Positions 20,771 through 32,900 of a DNA stretch of 64,000 nt are shown one piece after another. The stretch is taken from positions 124,001-188,000 of the forward strand of contig KV918804.1 of assembly GCA_002049455.2 (NCBI GenBank), written 5' to 3'. The notes beneath the pieces were generated by a model that was not told the DNA's origin, searched no databases, and saw only the letters and a program-made list of their open reading frames with translations. The position numbers and the translations under genes are program-made. This DNA comes from Porphyra umbilicalis. Its lineage: Eukaryota > Rhodophyta > Bangiophyceae > Bangiales > Bangiaceae. Each line of letters starts with the position of its first letter. The stretch's first letter is position 1.

Positions 20771-23410
20771 TTGGCCCTTGCAATGACGCATCCTTGTCTG
20801 CTTGCGTTCGCATTTGAGCTCATTGTGTTATGTGCGTGCGCCAGCCTGTGTGCCAGTGCGGTCGTTATCCCCACAGGGGTTTCCCCCACCCAGGACCTCC
20901 CAGCCACTTGGCGTCGCATGAGCGATGTGGCCGCCGCGGCGGCAACAGCGGCCACAGAGGAGGTGTGTCCAGGCCCATCACCAGAAACCGTTCAGGTGAT
21001 CCGTATAGCTGCTCGAGCGGCGACGGCGGCAACTGCTACGGCGATCAGGGCTGAGGCTTTGGAGACATCTGCCTCGTCGTATTGTCCACCTCCATCGGTG
21101 AACGCTATAGCGGAGGCGGCACACACGAAAGGCGTTGGTGGTCCCTACGAGCAAGGTCGGTGGGGCGTCGTGGCGCGAGGGCAAGGCGGCGGGCGGCGTT
21201 GGCGGGGCGGTGGTGGGCCCGCAGCTGGCGCGGTCCGGGGCGGTATTGATCGCCCAGGGTCGAGGGAGTGGCGTAAGCCCCGAACATCCATTCCCTTAGG
21301 TGACAAAATCGCCCTTGTTAATATCAAGGACGCTGGCCACACTTGGCCGGAAACCCTGGACATGTTCCGGCTTGATATTAGCGTGTCGGCGGCTCGAAAT
21401 ATCTACCGGAACCGGGACAAGTTCAAGGGTCGGGCTGCAGCGTCGGATGACCTATCGGCGACGCGTCTTCGTCGGTCCTACTTTGAGAGCATCTCCCAGG
21501 CCTTGTGGGCCTGGTACAAGACCTTGCAGCGCGTGGGCGGGCGGCACCTTCCCGTGTCAGGCGGCCTTTTGGAGGCCTGGGCACGGAGGATTGCAACGGA
21601 GCTGGGGGTCACCGGTTTTAAGGGGTCCCCCCACTTCATCCAGAACTGGGCGGCTCGGCACGACCTGCGAAACGTGGCCCTCTGAGGGAAGGGGGGGTCG
21701 GCGGACGTCGCGGGAGCGGCACCGCGCATCGCCGAGATTCGGGCGGCACTCGATTCCTATCTGGCGGACCGAAACTACAATATGGACGAGACGGGGCTAT
21801 TCCACCGGTGCATCTCCAACCGAGCGTACATCCAAGCGGGTCAACGGCGGCAGGCGAGGGGCACGAAAGCCATGAAGGCTAAAGACCGCATTACCCTCTT
21901 TTGGGCGTGCAACGCAACCGGCACCCACAAGATTCCAATCGACATCATCGGAAAGCCACAGCAGCCACTTTGTTTCAAGCCTCCTCGTCGGCCGTGCCCG
22001 CTCCCGTACTTTTCTCAGAAGAGCGCGTGGATGGACGCAGACATTTTCAAGTCCTGGTTTGAGTCGGTCTTCCTACCGGCGGTGCAAGCCCGCACGACGC
22101 AACCAGTAGTTCTGGTGTCGGACAATTGCGGTGCGCATGGCGATCTCGAGTGCGAGCAAGTCAAGTTCCTTGCGCTGCCACCCAACTGTACATCCGTCTA
22201 CCAGCCACTGGACCTAGGGATTATTGCTTGCCTGAAAAGAAGGTACAAGCGGCGGCTTTTGGACCTGGTGGTGGGTGCGTTGGACGCAACGATAGGTGTT
22301 CGCGCGTCGGCCGGTGCCTCCGATGCAACGGACGGGCCTAGCCGGGCGGCGGATGTGGCGGGAGCGCCGGACACCTCGCCAACCACGAATCGCACGGCGG
22401 ACTCCGTGATCGACGGCGGTGAATCCAATGGGAAGTCCACGGGGTCGGTGCGCACGGGCGAGGCGGCAATTGAGGTCACATCCGGTGGCGCTTTCCGCGT
22501 GCGTCGGTGGCTTTCTCAGGACGGTTCGTGGCCAACAATCAACGACCAACCGCCCGAGGCATTGGATGCGGCATCCATTGCTGCCCGCGGGGCGGAGCAG
22601 CTCGCGGCGCGGCTTGCGGTTCGGCGGGCGGCACGCAGTGCGGAGCGGCGCGCGGCTCGGATTGCAGTGCGGCGGGTGGCACGCAGTGCCGAGAGGCGCG
22701 CTGCTCAAATTGCGATGCGGCGGGCGGCCAGGAATGCGAGTCGCCTCCCAGAGAATGGCAGCGCTTCATTGGCGGCGGCCGGATCGGGAAGCGAAAGCAA
22801 CCCATCTGCGGTGGTGGGCGGTCCAGGTATCTGGGGCTGGCCGTCGGACTGGCCCGCCGCCCCAGATTCGACGCCGCCGAAACGTCGCCGCTCATCCACT
22901 TGCCGTGCACGGGTTGAGATCCGCGGTGTCCGGGACGGCACAAGGGCCCATCTCCAAGACGCGTCAGAGATTGTGCAGGAGGAATGGGAGGCGGTGGAAC
23001 CTTCCACAATCGCTCATTGTTGGGTGAAGTCGACAATTCTACCTCACGCGCTTACTACAACGGTGACTGCCTTGCACGGCGAGTACCGTTCATCATCTCG
23101 TGAGCTTGGTGATGAAGTCAATGCAGTCGTGTCCCTGATGGGGGATTTCCGATTTGGCTTGCAGGCCTTCGCTAACACGCCAACTCCTGCGCGGGAGATG
23201 GCGGTGCAAGACTGGCTGTCTATGAAGGACGATGAAGGGGTGCTGGCTGCAACGGCGGATGAGATTCTGTTTGCCGGAGGTGCGAGGGGTATCGACATGG
23301 AGGGTGGAGGGAGCGAGGATGAGGAGAGCGAGGACTCGTCGGACAGTACCGACTCGGACGGTGAGGAGAGTGAGGACCCGTCCGACCCGTCCGATCCCGA
23401 AGATGAGTGA
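20771..23410 (+). pseudogene. pogo/Tigger-like (Tc1/mariner superfamily) transposase with one in-frame stop
   Basis: One frame runs from 20,771 to 23,410 and is broken only by TGA at 21,683-21,685. The N-terminal part has a CENP-B/Psq-type helix-turn-helix (ALVNIKDAGHTWPETLDMF) and a second HTH (ARRIATELGVTGFKG). The DDE catalytic domain starts at NMDETGLFH, with the second Asp in VLVSDNCGAHG and the PPNCTSVYQPLDLGI block that precedes the third acidic residue in pogo and Tigger families. The C-terminal 350 residues are unusual: a run of Ala/Arg repeats (RRAARSAERRAARIAVRR) and an acidic Ser/Asp tail. The true start is uncertain because the first 90 residues are Ala-rich. Terminal repeats could not be found by eye. 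Confidence 0.8.
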
Positions 23411-23745
23411 TACGTTTTTTTGTCGTGTTCGTCTGTCCCCTTCAACAAACAAGTCACGCCTGTAGCATACACGGACGTAGTGCTGCGTTCTTGTTCCATT
23501 CGCTGGGGGGGTAGAGGGGGGAGGGGGGGTGGAGGTCCCTATGTATCGCCAAGCCGGACAGATAAAAGCACGGGTCTGCCTCGACTTGGTGCGCTCTTGC
23601 ACAACGAAGCCGTGGCTTCACATCGGACCAATTCCATAATTTGCTCCTTCCTGATGCGATCGACCGGGGACTCACGGGCAGGTGGCGACAGTAAGTCTGG
23701 CGATCGCCAGTATTGCGACGCTGCTATCATCCCTGATCTCATTCA

Positions 23746-25494
23746 TCACGCGATCGATCGCGGTGGTGGGCCTCGCGCGTGCATCGCTGAAGAGGGGCTG
23801 CACGGCAACTGGCTTGGCTCGGTCATCGCGTCTGCCACCGCCGCCGACGCCGCCACAAAGGCAGAGTAGTCACCGTCGCCTTGGGCGGCGGCCTTGATGT
23901 CCCCGCGGGGCTTGACGTGTCCGCCTCTACCCGAGCAATCGACGCACACCCGCCGGGGGGCGCCGCGAAACGCACCGACGCCGCGACAAGAGACGGTCGA
24001 AGCGACCTGCTTCCAGGCAAGCCCGTGGTTACTTGTCAGCGACGCCGGCGCGGCCTCGATAAACTCGTCGAGCGTGCGCCGGCGGTGGCCGCGGCCACCG
24101 CCGCCGCCCCCGCCCCGCACCCTGCCCGCCACCACCACCGTCGACGCACTCGAGCAGGTACCGCATCGTGCCTTCCCAGACAATGGACACGAGCCGCAGA
24201 TGCTTCGTCTGTGCCGTGGCCAACTCGTCAGCGCGGCCGCCCCCGCGGCAGCGTTTGCGACAGCGGCGGCGGTCCCCGTCGGCGCGCGAAGGCTCGACGT
24301 CGTAGGCGGTCGCCCCGTCGGGGGCAAAGAGTCTGCCGGCCGCCCTGGCGCCAGCCGTCGTGGTACACCAAAAAACAGGTCGACCGACACGGAAACGGTC
24401 GTCGTCACCTCCGTTGTCATGCGGTGCAGGTCGACGCACCCCAAGTCCCGCCCGCGGTCCTCATTGTGGCCCGACCAGCCGTGGGCGACGGCTCGCAGCG
24501 GCCACACAGCGCTGACCCGGGTGTGGCCACGCTCGTGGCACGCACTGCACTTTTCGTTGCCGCTTCCGGCCTTGGAGCCCTTGGCCTCCTTGGCCGCCTC
24601 GCCACGCGCCGCATGCGACGCCTTGGTGGCAGCGTCAGCCTGACACGTTTGCACATTGTGCTCCGTCTCCCCGCATCGACGCTGGTGGCCACGCATGCCG
24701 CCGCCACCGCGCGCCGTGGCGCCAGCGTCGCCACCTGTGTCGCCACCATCGTCATTGCCCGCGTGGTACCCCGCGTCGGGCTGCACCACGGGGATCAGGC
24801 CCTTGACCGCCAACAAGAAGCTGCCCGCCGCGTGATGCGCTCGCGCGCAGAGGCGCCTGCACGCCACCCGGGCGGAGACGTCGGCTCTTGTGTCGGCATC
24901 GGCGGGGGGTGCCGCGGCGCCCTCGTGACCGTCGTCTGGTGCGGGTGGCCGGGGCGGCAGCACCGTCACCGCGGCGACGGCATGCAGCACGGTAGTAGAG
25001 GCCGACGTGGCGTCATACATCGCCGCCGACGCGGGCGACCCAGTGTCCCGCGCGTGCACCGGCTTTGACGTGAGGAGCTTGGCCAGGAGGGCACTTGCGG
25101 CACGCAAGCTCGCTACCGGCCCCGCATCACCGGCCGCCTCACACGCGGCGACGGCGGCGGCAACCTCCACCGTCGCCGACCGCATGGCAGACGCCGCACT
25201 CTGCCGCGCACTATCGAGGTGGCCACCCGCCTTGATTGCCGCGTCCTCGCCGGCTGCACCGAGGCGGGTGACCTCGTCGTCGTCGTCATGGTCTGCGCCC
25301 ACAGGCCCAGTCACACCCCCAACATTGTCCCCATTGTCGTTGCCGCTCGCCGTCGCCTCGCGGGGCCGCGCCGTAGCCAAAGTGGCGGTCAGCGTGGGGC
25401 GCCGCGTCGTGGGGCGGTGGCCGCTGCCACGCGCCCGAAGCGCTGTCGACGTGCCGGGCACCTCCTCCTCGTCGGTCGACAACTGATCGTCCAT
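23746..25494 (-). CDS. hypothetical protein with zinc-knuckle-like motifs, probably of mobile origin
   Basis: The start taken is the ATG at 25,494 (MDDQLSTDEEE). The 582-residue frame has an acidic N-terminus, an Ala-rich middle, and two CCHC-like segments: CGETEHNVQTC and CSACHERGHTR. Knuckles like the first occur in MULE/FAR1-type transposases and in other mobile-element proteins. In the last third another frame also looks protein-like (TKHLRLVSIVWEGTMRYLLE), which suggests a frame change and decay. I do not recognise a family, and the neighbouring elements make a mobile origin likely. Confidence 0.35.
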   Translation of the reverse strand: MDDQLSTDEEEVPGTSTALRARGSGHRPTTRRPTLTATLATARPREATASGNDNGDNVGGVTGPVGADHDDDDEVTRLGAAGEDAAIKAGGHLDSARQSAASAMRSATVEVAAAVAACEAAGDAGPVASLRAASALLAKLLTSKPVHARDTGSPASAAMYDATSASTTVLHAVAAVTVLPPRPPAPDDGHEGAAAPPADADTRADVSARVACRRLCARAHHAAGSFLLAVKGLIPVVQPDAGYHAGNDDGGDTGGDAGATARGGGGMRGHQRRCGETEHNVQTCQADAATKASHAARGEAAKEAKGSKAGSGNEKCSACHERGHTRVSAVWPLRAVAHGWSGHNEDRGRDLGCVDLHRMTTEVTTTVSVSVDLFFGVPRRLAPGRPADSLPPTGRPPTTSSLRAPTGTAAAVANAAAGAAALTSWPRHRRSICGSCPLSGKARCGTCSSASTVVVAGRVRGGGGGGGRGHRRRTLDEFIEAAPASLTSNHGLAWKQVASTVSCRGVGAFRGAPRRVCVDCSGRGGHVKPRGDIKAAAQGDGDYSAFVAASAAVADAMTEPSQLPCSPSSAMHARGPPPRSIA

Positions 25495-26733
25495 GGTGGG
25501 GGACGAGCGCGCACGGGCCGGGGGGGGGCTTGACGTCCTCAAGGCGGTGGCGCGCCCTTGCCGCCCGCACCGCCACTGGGGGTTGCGGCACGCGGCGGCA
25601 CGGCGGCCAGGCCAGTGGGCGCATGGTTGTGCACGGCGCCAGCACCCATCACACCTTTTATAGGAAGCGTCACGGGTAGCGGTGGCTGGCTTGCCGCGGA
25701 CCGCAACACAACACGGGGGGGACCAGACCACCCTGCGAGAGGGTCTAGGAGCTGGTTGCGGGTCGAGAGCACGAAACAAACGCACTCTTGCGTGCAGGCA
25801 CTCGCCGCGCTCTCCTCCTTCTTCGGCTCCACGCGCCACGCTGCCGCCGGCGCGTGCAGGTTGGTGTACCCACAGGCCACCATGCGGGCACCGGCGGCCG
25901 TGAGAGAAGCTGAGCGGTGGGTCGGTGGGTCGGCACCCGGTGGGTCGACACCCGACGGTGGGAGCAGACAATGTACGGACGAACAGGAACCGCTAGTGAC
26001 TCCCCCCCCCCCCCCCCCCCCCCCCCACGCGAAGATGGGGTGTGGGAAAATTTTGACATCATACGTATGGGCGTGTCACGGACAGAAGGGGTGTGGCGCG
26101 TTGAAAGCAACCGTTGGCCATCATGGAGACGCCTGGACGACGAATTGCCGACCGCTGCGATGCGGCGGTTTCATTGAGCACATGCCCGCCAAACAGGTCC
26201 CAAGGGTCCGACAGATGGGCCCAGCAACAGCGCTGCGACGACCCCGCGTCCATCCCGCCGGGGCGTGCGTCCACCTTGCCGAAACACTCCCCCCTTCCTG
26301 GTGTTGAATGTGTCGGCATGGATGAAACCCGGCCGCACGAGTCGTCGTGGCGGTCGGGGTGATCGGTCGTGTGGGGTGAGAATTGGGACCAACACAGCTG
26401 GTGTCGGTCGCCTCGGCGGCGCCGCTGCACTAGATACCCCCCACCATACCTGGTGAGGGGGGGGGGGGGCGGGGACAATGAGGACGATGAGGAACACAAG
26501 GACAATGAGGACAATAAGGAAACAGACAATGTGGACAATGAGGAAATTGAAGAAATAGGACAATGTGGAAAATGGGGACAATGGGGACAGTGAAGACATT
26601 GAGGAATCCGACAGCACGGGGCGGCCGTCGGATCGGTAGTTGCGTCGAGTCGCGCCAATTGAAAAGCAGCCGCCTGCCCAGTATTAAATACACCTTCAAA
26701 GTGGTCTGCAATCCGCTTCAAGTTCCGTACCAT
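25495..26733. other. low-complexity region without gene
   Basis: It contains a C-run of about 26 bases near 26,001-26,026 and, at about 26,474-26,592, a degenerate minisatellite based on GACAATGAG. No gene was recognised. Confidence 0.5.
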
Positions 26734-26838
26734 GGGTCAAAGTGTCGATCACTGGGTTAAAGTATCGATCACTGGGTTAAAGTGTCGATCAATGGGTTAA
26801 AGTGTCGATCACTGGGTTAAAGTGTCGATCATTGGGTC
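26734..26838. repeat. 20-bp tandem repeat, about five units
   Basis: The unit GGGTTAAAGTGTCGATCACT is repeated about five times with one or two changes per copy (GGTCAA at the start, TATCGATC in one unit, CAAT or CATT at the end of others). The repeats are directly followed by TTATAAAGGGTATA near 26,860. Confidence 0.85.
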
Positions 26839-27951
26839 ATTGGCAGCGGGGTTCTGTTGGTTATAAAGGGTATATCCCTAGTCGATCGTCGGATGGGCGA
26901 CGGACCACATTGATTGGTACCAGCGCGGGTTGGTCTGTCGATCGATGCCCCAGGTCTGACGGCCGCCCTGATAGAAAACCGGAGCCTGAAGGCCGCGGGG
27001 CGCCCCCCCCCCACATGACCGCACCGATCGCACGATCGTGGCCCGGTCGTGGCCCGGACGCCTGGGATTCTCGGCTGTCACTGTCACGCCTCAGCCAATG
27101 GGTGCACAGCGCGTTGATGAAATCTCGTGTCAGGTTCCAAGGTATCTGCAACAAGGCCGAACCGTATTGCTGCTCGACCCCTTTGCGTTCAGAGAGAGAT
27201 CGAAAATGAGTACATAACTCCTCTTTGCCCAATCTTTAAGGAGAAGTTCACATCCTTCGAGACATATGTTGCGAGACTCGCCGCAATGATCCCTCGGAGG
27301 TCTCGGGGAAGAAGTGGAGCAAGACCCTGACGGAGGAAAGGATGTGACACCGGCCAGCATTGAGGATACATGCCAAAGATGCATTGAAAGACACGGTCGC
27401 TTTATTGTTGCTCGGCGCGGGCACGGGTGGCAGAGCAGACACGAAATCGATAAGAAAGCCACGGTGTGCTACAGAGTCACGCAGACATGTAGCTAACTGC
27501 ACACAGCCGCAAACTCTGACAGAGCTACAGGCCACCGGACAACAGCAAGCTCACCATGTCAGCGACTCGCGGACACCACGCATGCATGTGCGTATGACAC
27601 AAGTTACTCGACTTCGATGTCAGCAACACCCATTGGTTTGCAAAGAAACAGAAGCCAAGAAAGAGGAAGCCATCGCACATATGCATGGTAAGGATACATG
27701 GGGGACGGGCGAGCGAACACGAAAAAGAAGTACGTGGTCAGTTCATCCAACCCATCCACCACCCACCCACCGCGCGCGTCACACTATCCACACTGCGCCA
27801 GTGTGGATCCCCACCCAATCGCCACCACCACTAGTCCAGCGACTGCAAACGTCGTCCGGCCCGTCGTAGAGTGACTCCCCCCCGCCCCCGTGCGAGCTGG
27901 AGAGAATGCGTGGGATGGAGGGGATGCAGATAAGAATACGACAGGAACGAG

Positions 27952-28092
27952 GGCGGTCGGCAGGAGGGTGGGCGGGGCGATCGAACAGAGGGTGGCCGGG
28001 GCTTCCGGCCAGGAGGGTGGGTGGGGCGGTCGACCAGAGGGTGGGCGGGGCGGTCCGCCAGGAGGGTGGGCCGAGCGGTCGGCCAGGAGAGC
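27952..28092. repeat. GC-rich minisatellite, about 25-bp period
   Basis: About five degenerate copies of AGGGTGGGCGGGGCGGTC followed by GGCCAG or GACCAG can be aligned. The array lies in sequence without a gene. Confidence 0.65.
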
Positions 28093-29059
28093 GAGCGGGG
28101 ATGTTGGCAGCACTTGTGCACTTGGGCGGCAGCCAGGAGCGGGGCTGGGGGCAGCATGGCAGTCACCTGCACACATGCCGAGGGCGCGCATTGGCGCCGC
28201 CCAGCACTTCGAATTATTATTAATCGCCCCGCTATCCCCAAGCACAAGGCTTGACGTTTTCCAGCCCGCTGGTTGGCTGCCCGGTTGACCGGGGGCGCAT
28301 CCTGGGTCCCCATTGGTAGCAGACTATCATGCCAACAGGTACTGAACAAAGTCTGGCTGACACAAGCTACGACGGTGAGGCGTCCGAGCAGAGGTCTCCA
28401 TGTGCCCGCAAGAATGCATACTGTGTACGCCAAGTCTGCCTTGAACTGGGTGTGAAGGGTGCCGTTTGATCGCGCAAGGAGGACCTGCCCCATGACCCTG
28501 CCAGAGCTCTGCACGGCAATGCCAGCAGCCGTCCCACTCTAGCGACACCGTTTGCGCCCCCATCCTCCCCGACCCCCTCGGCATGTATGTGCAGCCCCCC
28601 TCGCCCCCCCCCCCCCTGCCAGCAGGAGAAAGGAGTGGGAGAGGACAGGAAAGGAGGCAAGCACAAGTGTCCGTGGTTGGGCGGTGCCCGCAGCTATTGG
28701 GAGTAGACGAGTACGCACATGGGTAGGGGTGACCAGGTGGGTGGGGTAAGAAGGTCTCTGGGGGTGTCAGAAAGCCTTCTCAGACAGAGCCTTTTAGAGA
28801 TCGACACAGCGACATTTGCGAGGATGGTGTCACGAGGTTTGCTGCATGGAAAAACATTTCTCTCACGACCTCTCACGGTTCGCATATATTTTAAGTTCTC
28901 CGTGACCCAATTTGACAACGTGCTGTGTGGTCGTGCGAGCACCGCCGGGGGGCCGCGCCACGACCAGCGGCAGGCTGGATTGGCGAGCGCTCCGCGCGCC
29001 TTGCCCGCCGCGCGTCCCCCCCCCCCATCCAGCGGGACACCGTCTGCGCAGGACTGCGG

Positions 29060-29210
29060 TCGTCAGAATAGTGTGCACGTGAACGGGAGTCTGAACGGAA
29101 GTTTCCTTGTCGGTTGCCCTGAACGAGCGATTTCCCGTCCAGGGTTTTGTGCCGCAACAAACCCCTGGACAAGAGCGACTCCCGTTAAGGGCTAGGTTTC
29201 CAGGCTCTGT
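29060..29210. repeat. short foldback sequence (copy 1)
   Basis: GTCCAGGGTTTTGT and ACAAACCCCTGGAC form a hairpin. Similar sequence (CCGTTCAGGGTTTCGT in reverse sense) occurs near 38,640-38,770. Limits and family are uncertain. Confidence 0.35.
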
Positions 29211-29525
29211 TTTTCTTCCTTGCAGCACCCGGATCGTCGCGAGGTCAAACACGAGCTCACCGCTAGTATCGGCCAATCAGAGGCTTAATTCGCTTGGATC
29301 ACGCATAATAGATGATCGTTGCGCACGCTGCACGGATCTTGCTCTGCTGGCCCTCTTCTCCGCGCACCGCAGGGACGGCTCCAGCTGCATCCGTCTCTCC
29401 GCTTTCTTGTACTGCATGCCTGTGAAGGCAACTCCCTGCGCACCCACGTGCATACTCTGCCCGCCCACCTACACGAGCAGCATTGGGCTGTTTTTTCAAT
29501 GGCGGGTCTGGACCACCGTCGCAGC

Positions 29526-29604
29526 GGCGCCCACGTCGGGACGCGGCAGCTGGTTGCCCCCACCCCAGCGCCCACATCGGGACGCGGCAGCTGGCTGCCC
29601 ACCC
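29526..29604. repeat. tandem duplication of about 43 bp
   Basis: GCGCCCACGTCGGGACGCGG with CAGCTGGTTGCCCC is repeated once as GCGCCCACATCGGGACGCGG with CAGCTGGCTGCCC. Confidence 0.7.
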
Positions 29605-29931
29605 CCCCGGCGATGTCAAAGGCCGTTTTTGACCACTGACTGCATGCCGACTACTGTGAGCGCATATAACAGATGGTACTGTTTGCAATGGTGGGGCAGG
29701 TGACAGGCTCGGGGTTGGCAGAGCGAAGCCTAGAAGAAAGGCACATACAGAATGACACCGTCGTGGCAGGGGGAGCACGAAAGGGTGGACGGGGAGGGCC
29801 CCAGACCAACATGTAAGAAAAAAAAGAGCTATATGTTGACACGCGCACCGACATAGACATGAAGAAACCACCCCAACACACACCTCCCTCCCACCTCTTG
29901 TCCCCCCCCTCCCCCCCCCTTCAGCACGGCC

Positions 29932-32900
29932 TCAAAGCGCCGGGAACAGCGCTCGGCTGGTCCAAGGGTAAAACACATTTGTGAAAAAGCGTGACGCCCG
30001 TCGCTCCGTGGCCGTCGACTCCACCGTCGATGGCATGGCGCGCATGCCGTGCCGGTCCGCCAGGTCTTGCCAGTCCACCTGCACGTCCTCTAGACGGAGA
30101 ATCTGGTCGGCGTCGACCAACTCCAAGGCGGGGTAGTCGGCGCCGAGCGACGAGAAGTCCCACGCCAGGCGTACGCAGCCGTAGCGCGACAGCACACACG
30201 CCGGGCGCGCCGCGACGCGGCGGAGGCGTTTTACCACAACGCAGTGGCGCTGTTGTCGACCCAACGAACGCAAGACCAGCGCCGCACACCCCCAGTGCAC
30301 CTCCCCCCCGGCCACCTGGTAGCGGACATATGAGTGCCACGGCTTGCCCCGGAAGCTCGTGGTGGCCCGCACGTACTGCATTTCGCCCGCCGCGCCCCAC
30401 TCAAAGCGGGCAACAATCCGCATCGTCTTTGCGGCTGACCCACGCCACCCCCCAGACGCCAACGTCTCAGCAAACGCACGCAGCTCTGGCCGGGCCAGTA
30501 GCTCGCCGACGGCAGTTCGCTCGCCACGCATTGACGACGCCAGATCACTGGTCTGGGCCGGTGGGTCGGCAGACGTCGCCGCGCCCGCCACCACCGCCGA
30601 GTCGCCCCCCGCCTCCTCCTCTTGGGCCATCTCCTCCAACACGTGCGCCTGCATTTGCTCGCAGCGCATCATTTGCAGGGACACCCCCGGGCCGCGCTTG
30701 TTTGTCCGAGCGTACATACGCTTGCAGGCCCCGTGAAGCCGCTCGTTCAGCGACGTATCGCCTTCCCACAGGTTGCCACAGTCCCGCAGCTCGTCACCCA
30801 GATGGAAAATCACCCGGTGCACCTTGGTGATGTTGGTGCGGCCGTACAGCGTCTGCAGGTAGTGCACGCCCAGCATCTTTGCGTCAGCGACCATCGTCTG
30901 CACGTCCGCCTCCGTCAGGGTGACGGTGTCCCCGACGTTGTCGCCAAAGAGCCGCCCGCCGAGAGCCACAGCCGTGCAAAACAGCTCCAGCACCGCATCT
31001 TGCACGGGCATGTCCCGGAACACGGCCTTGAACCGGTCGGTCGTCGCGAGCTCCGGGCCTGGCAGGGCCCCCAGCGGCTCCTCTGCGACGGCAAGGTCGT
31101 CCCCGTCGACGGCGACCCACCCGTCGTCGTACACCGTGTCTGGTGCTTCGGCGGTACAAGCGGGTGCCGCAGCATGACCGCCCACGAGTGCGCCGTCGGC
31201 GGCGACTGCGGTGGCGTCGTCGTCGTCGGGCGGGCCAATGAGGCCGGCCACTATGCTGGGCCAAAACACCGACAGGTGCCGCCACGACCGACCCGTCATG
31301 GCCGGCTGTTTTTCCGTCATTGGAACAAAGCATCTGGCGGGGGCGGGACAGTAGAAGCAGACAAGGCATGCCGAGCGGACAGGCGTCAGAGACCAATGTT
31401 TGTGAACAGTGCAACGAAAAGAGGAGTCAGGCACCGCTCGCAGTGCTGTCTAAGCTCTCCATGCTGCCCCCAAAAGGTCTACGACTCCCACCACAAACTG
31501 CACGCAAATCAACCAAAGCGCCCGACGCACCCATCCCCCACACCGCTGACGCACGTACCCCGGCGCCGTCGGGCACACCTTGCAGTAGCGACCCAACTCG
31601 AAAGCCCGCAGGTTGAGGACATCCAGACCGACGGCCGTCGGCCCCAGCCGCGAACCCCCGCCCGGGCAAATGGCCGTCAAAAACGCCGGCAGGCGCTGGG
31701 CCAGCAGAAGCAGAAACCCCAGCTTCCACACATGCAACAAGTCAAACGATACAAACCGGTACAGAAAGCGGGAGCCGGTACTGAGACCGTGCACGGCGCC
31801 TAGGGCAGGCACAAACGCGAGGGCGCTGTGGCTCTGCCCCAGTGCGCGACGGCGAGCGGGCCGCGGGTCGTCGCGACGCACCAACGCCGCCGCCAACTGC
31901 GCCCTCAGCGTCTGGATGACGTCGCGCTCGTCCGAGCGCACGGCGTGGGCGCACGGGGCCTCGTCCTTGTCCGCCGTACAGGGCGAGCAGAAGAACCGGC
32001 GGCGATTGCCCATCAGCCCGAGGATGGCCCGCTCCTTCACCTGGTCGACGACCAAGCCGACAATTCGCGGCGCAAGAAAGAGGTCTCCACGACCAGCCAC
32101 CCGCGCGCTCACTCCCGTCTCGCTCGCGCGCGTGAGTGACCGCAAGCAAACAGCCAGGCAGCGCTGCAGCAGGTCGTGTCGCGTATCACTTGTTTCCAAG
32201 CGCCGCGCCGGGGACTGACCCACCGCCCGCGGCACGTGTTGGATATATCCAAAAGTTGTCCACCTCCCCTCGCGGCCCACAATGCTCACAAATCGGGCGC
32301 GCACAGGTTAGATATTGTGCGCGGCCGACCAGGAGACCAGCGCCTCGTCCGCGTGGAGGTGGACCCCCATGACCAGCGCCTCCGCTCCATGCACCCTGCG
32401 CACGTTGTGCCGCTCCTGCTGGAACAGGTCGGCGTCCACGGTTCCCGCGCGCTTACGAGACAGGACGGCACCTCGCGCCCCACCTTCGCCAAAGTCGACC
32501 GCATCAGCACTGGCGAGCGCGTCCAGACCGGCGAGCAGCACGTCGCGGTAGTAAAACGTGTAGACTCCGTGGCCAATGACGGTGGGCACCTCCATCTAGC
32601 GGAGGCGCTCCAGGACCCGCGCTTGCTCCTCCCGCGTCGCGTACAAAAAGCTGTGCGGGGCCTGGAAGTGGTCAGCAAATGCGCCGACGACGTGGGTGCT
32701 CTCGGTCGCGGCAGCCTCTAGGGCCAGCACCGCCTCAGCAAAGCGGAGGTTGTCGCACTCGGACAGGCCGCTTCCACCAGCCGTCAGCGAGAACCGCAGG
32801 GTGCCGCGGAGGGCGGGGGAGTCGAAGCGCGACGGGCGGTCGCGCAGAGCCGGGTCAACGAGGGGCACCGACTGCGACGCCTCGGGCAGCGCCTCATAGT

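Larger units (their letters stand above)
26839..29931. other. 3-kb stretch without recognised gene
   Basis: Apart from the repeats listed separately I see no gene. A short frame near 27,190-27,330 (EYITPLCPIFKEKF) could be a relic of a mobile gene, but it is too short to assign. Composition is more AT-rich than in the host genes. Confidence 0.4.

Noticed and set aside
26734-28092. A CRISPR-like array
   Set aside because: The repeats are directly tandem without unique spacers, and no cas genes are present.
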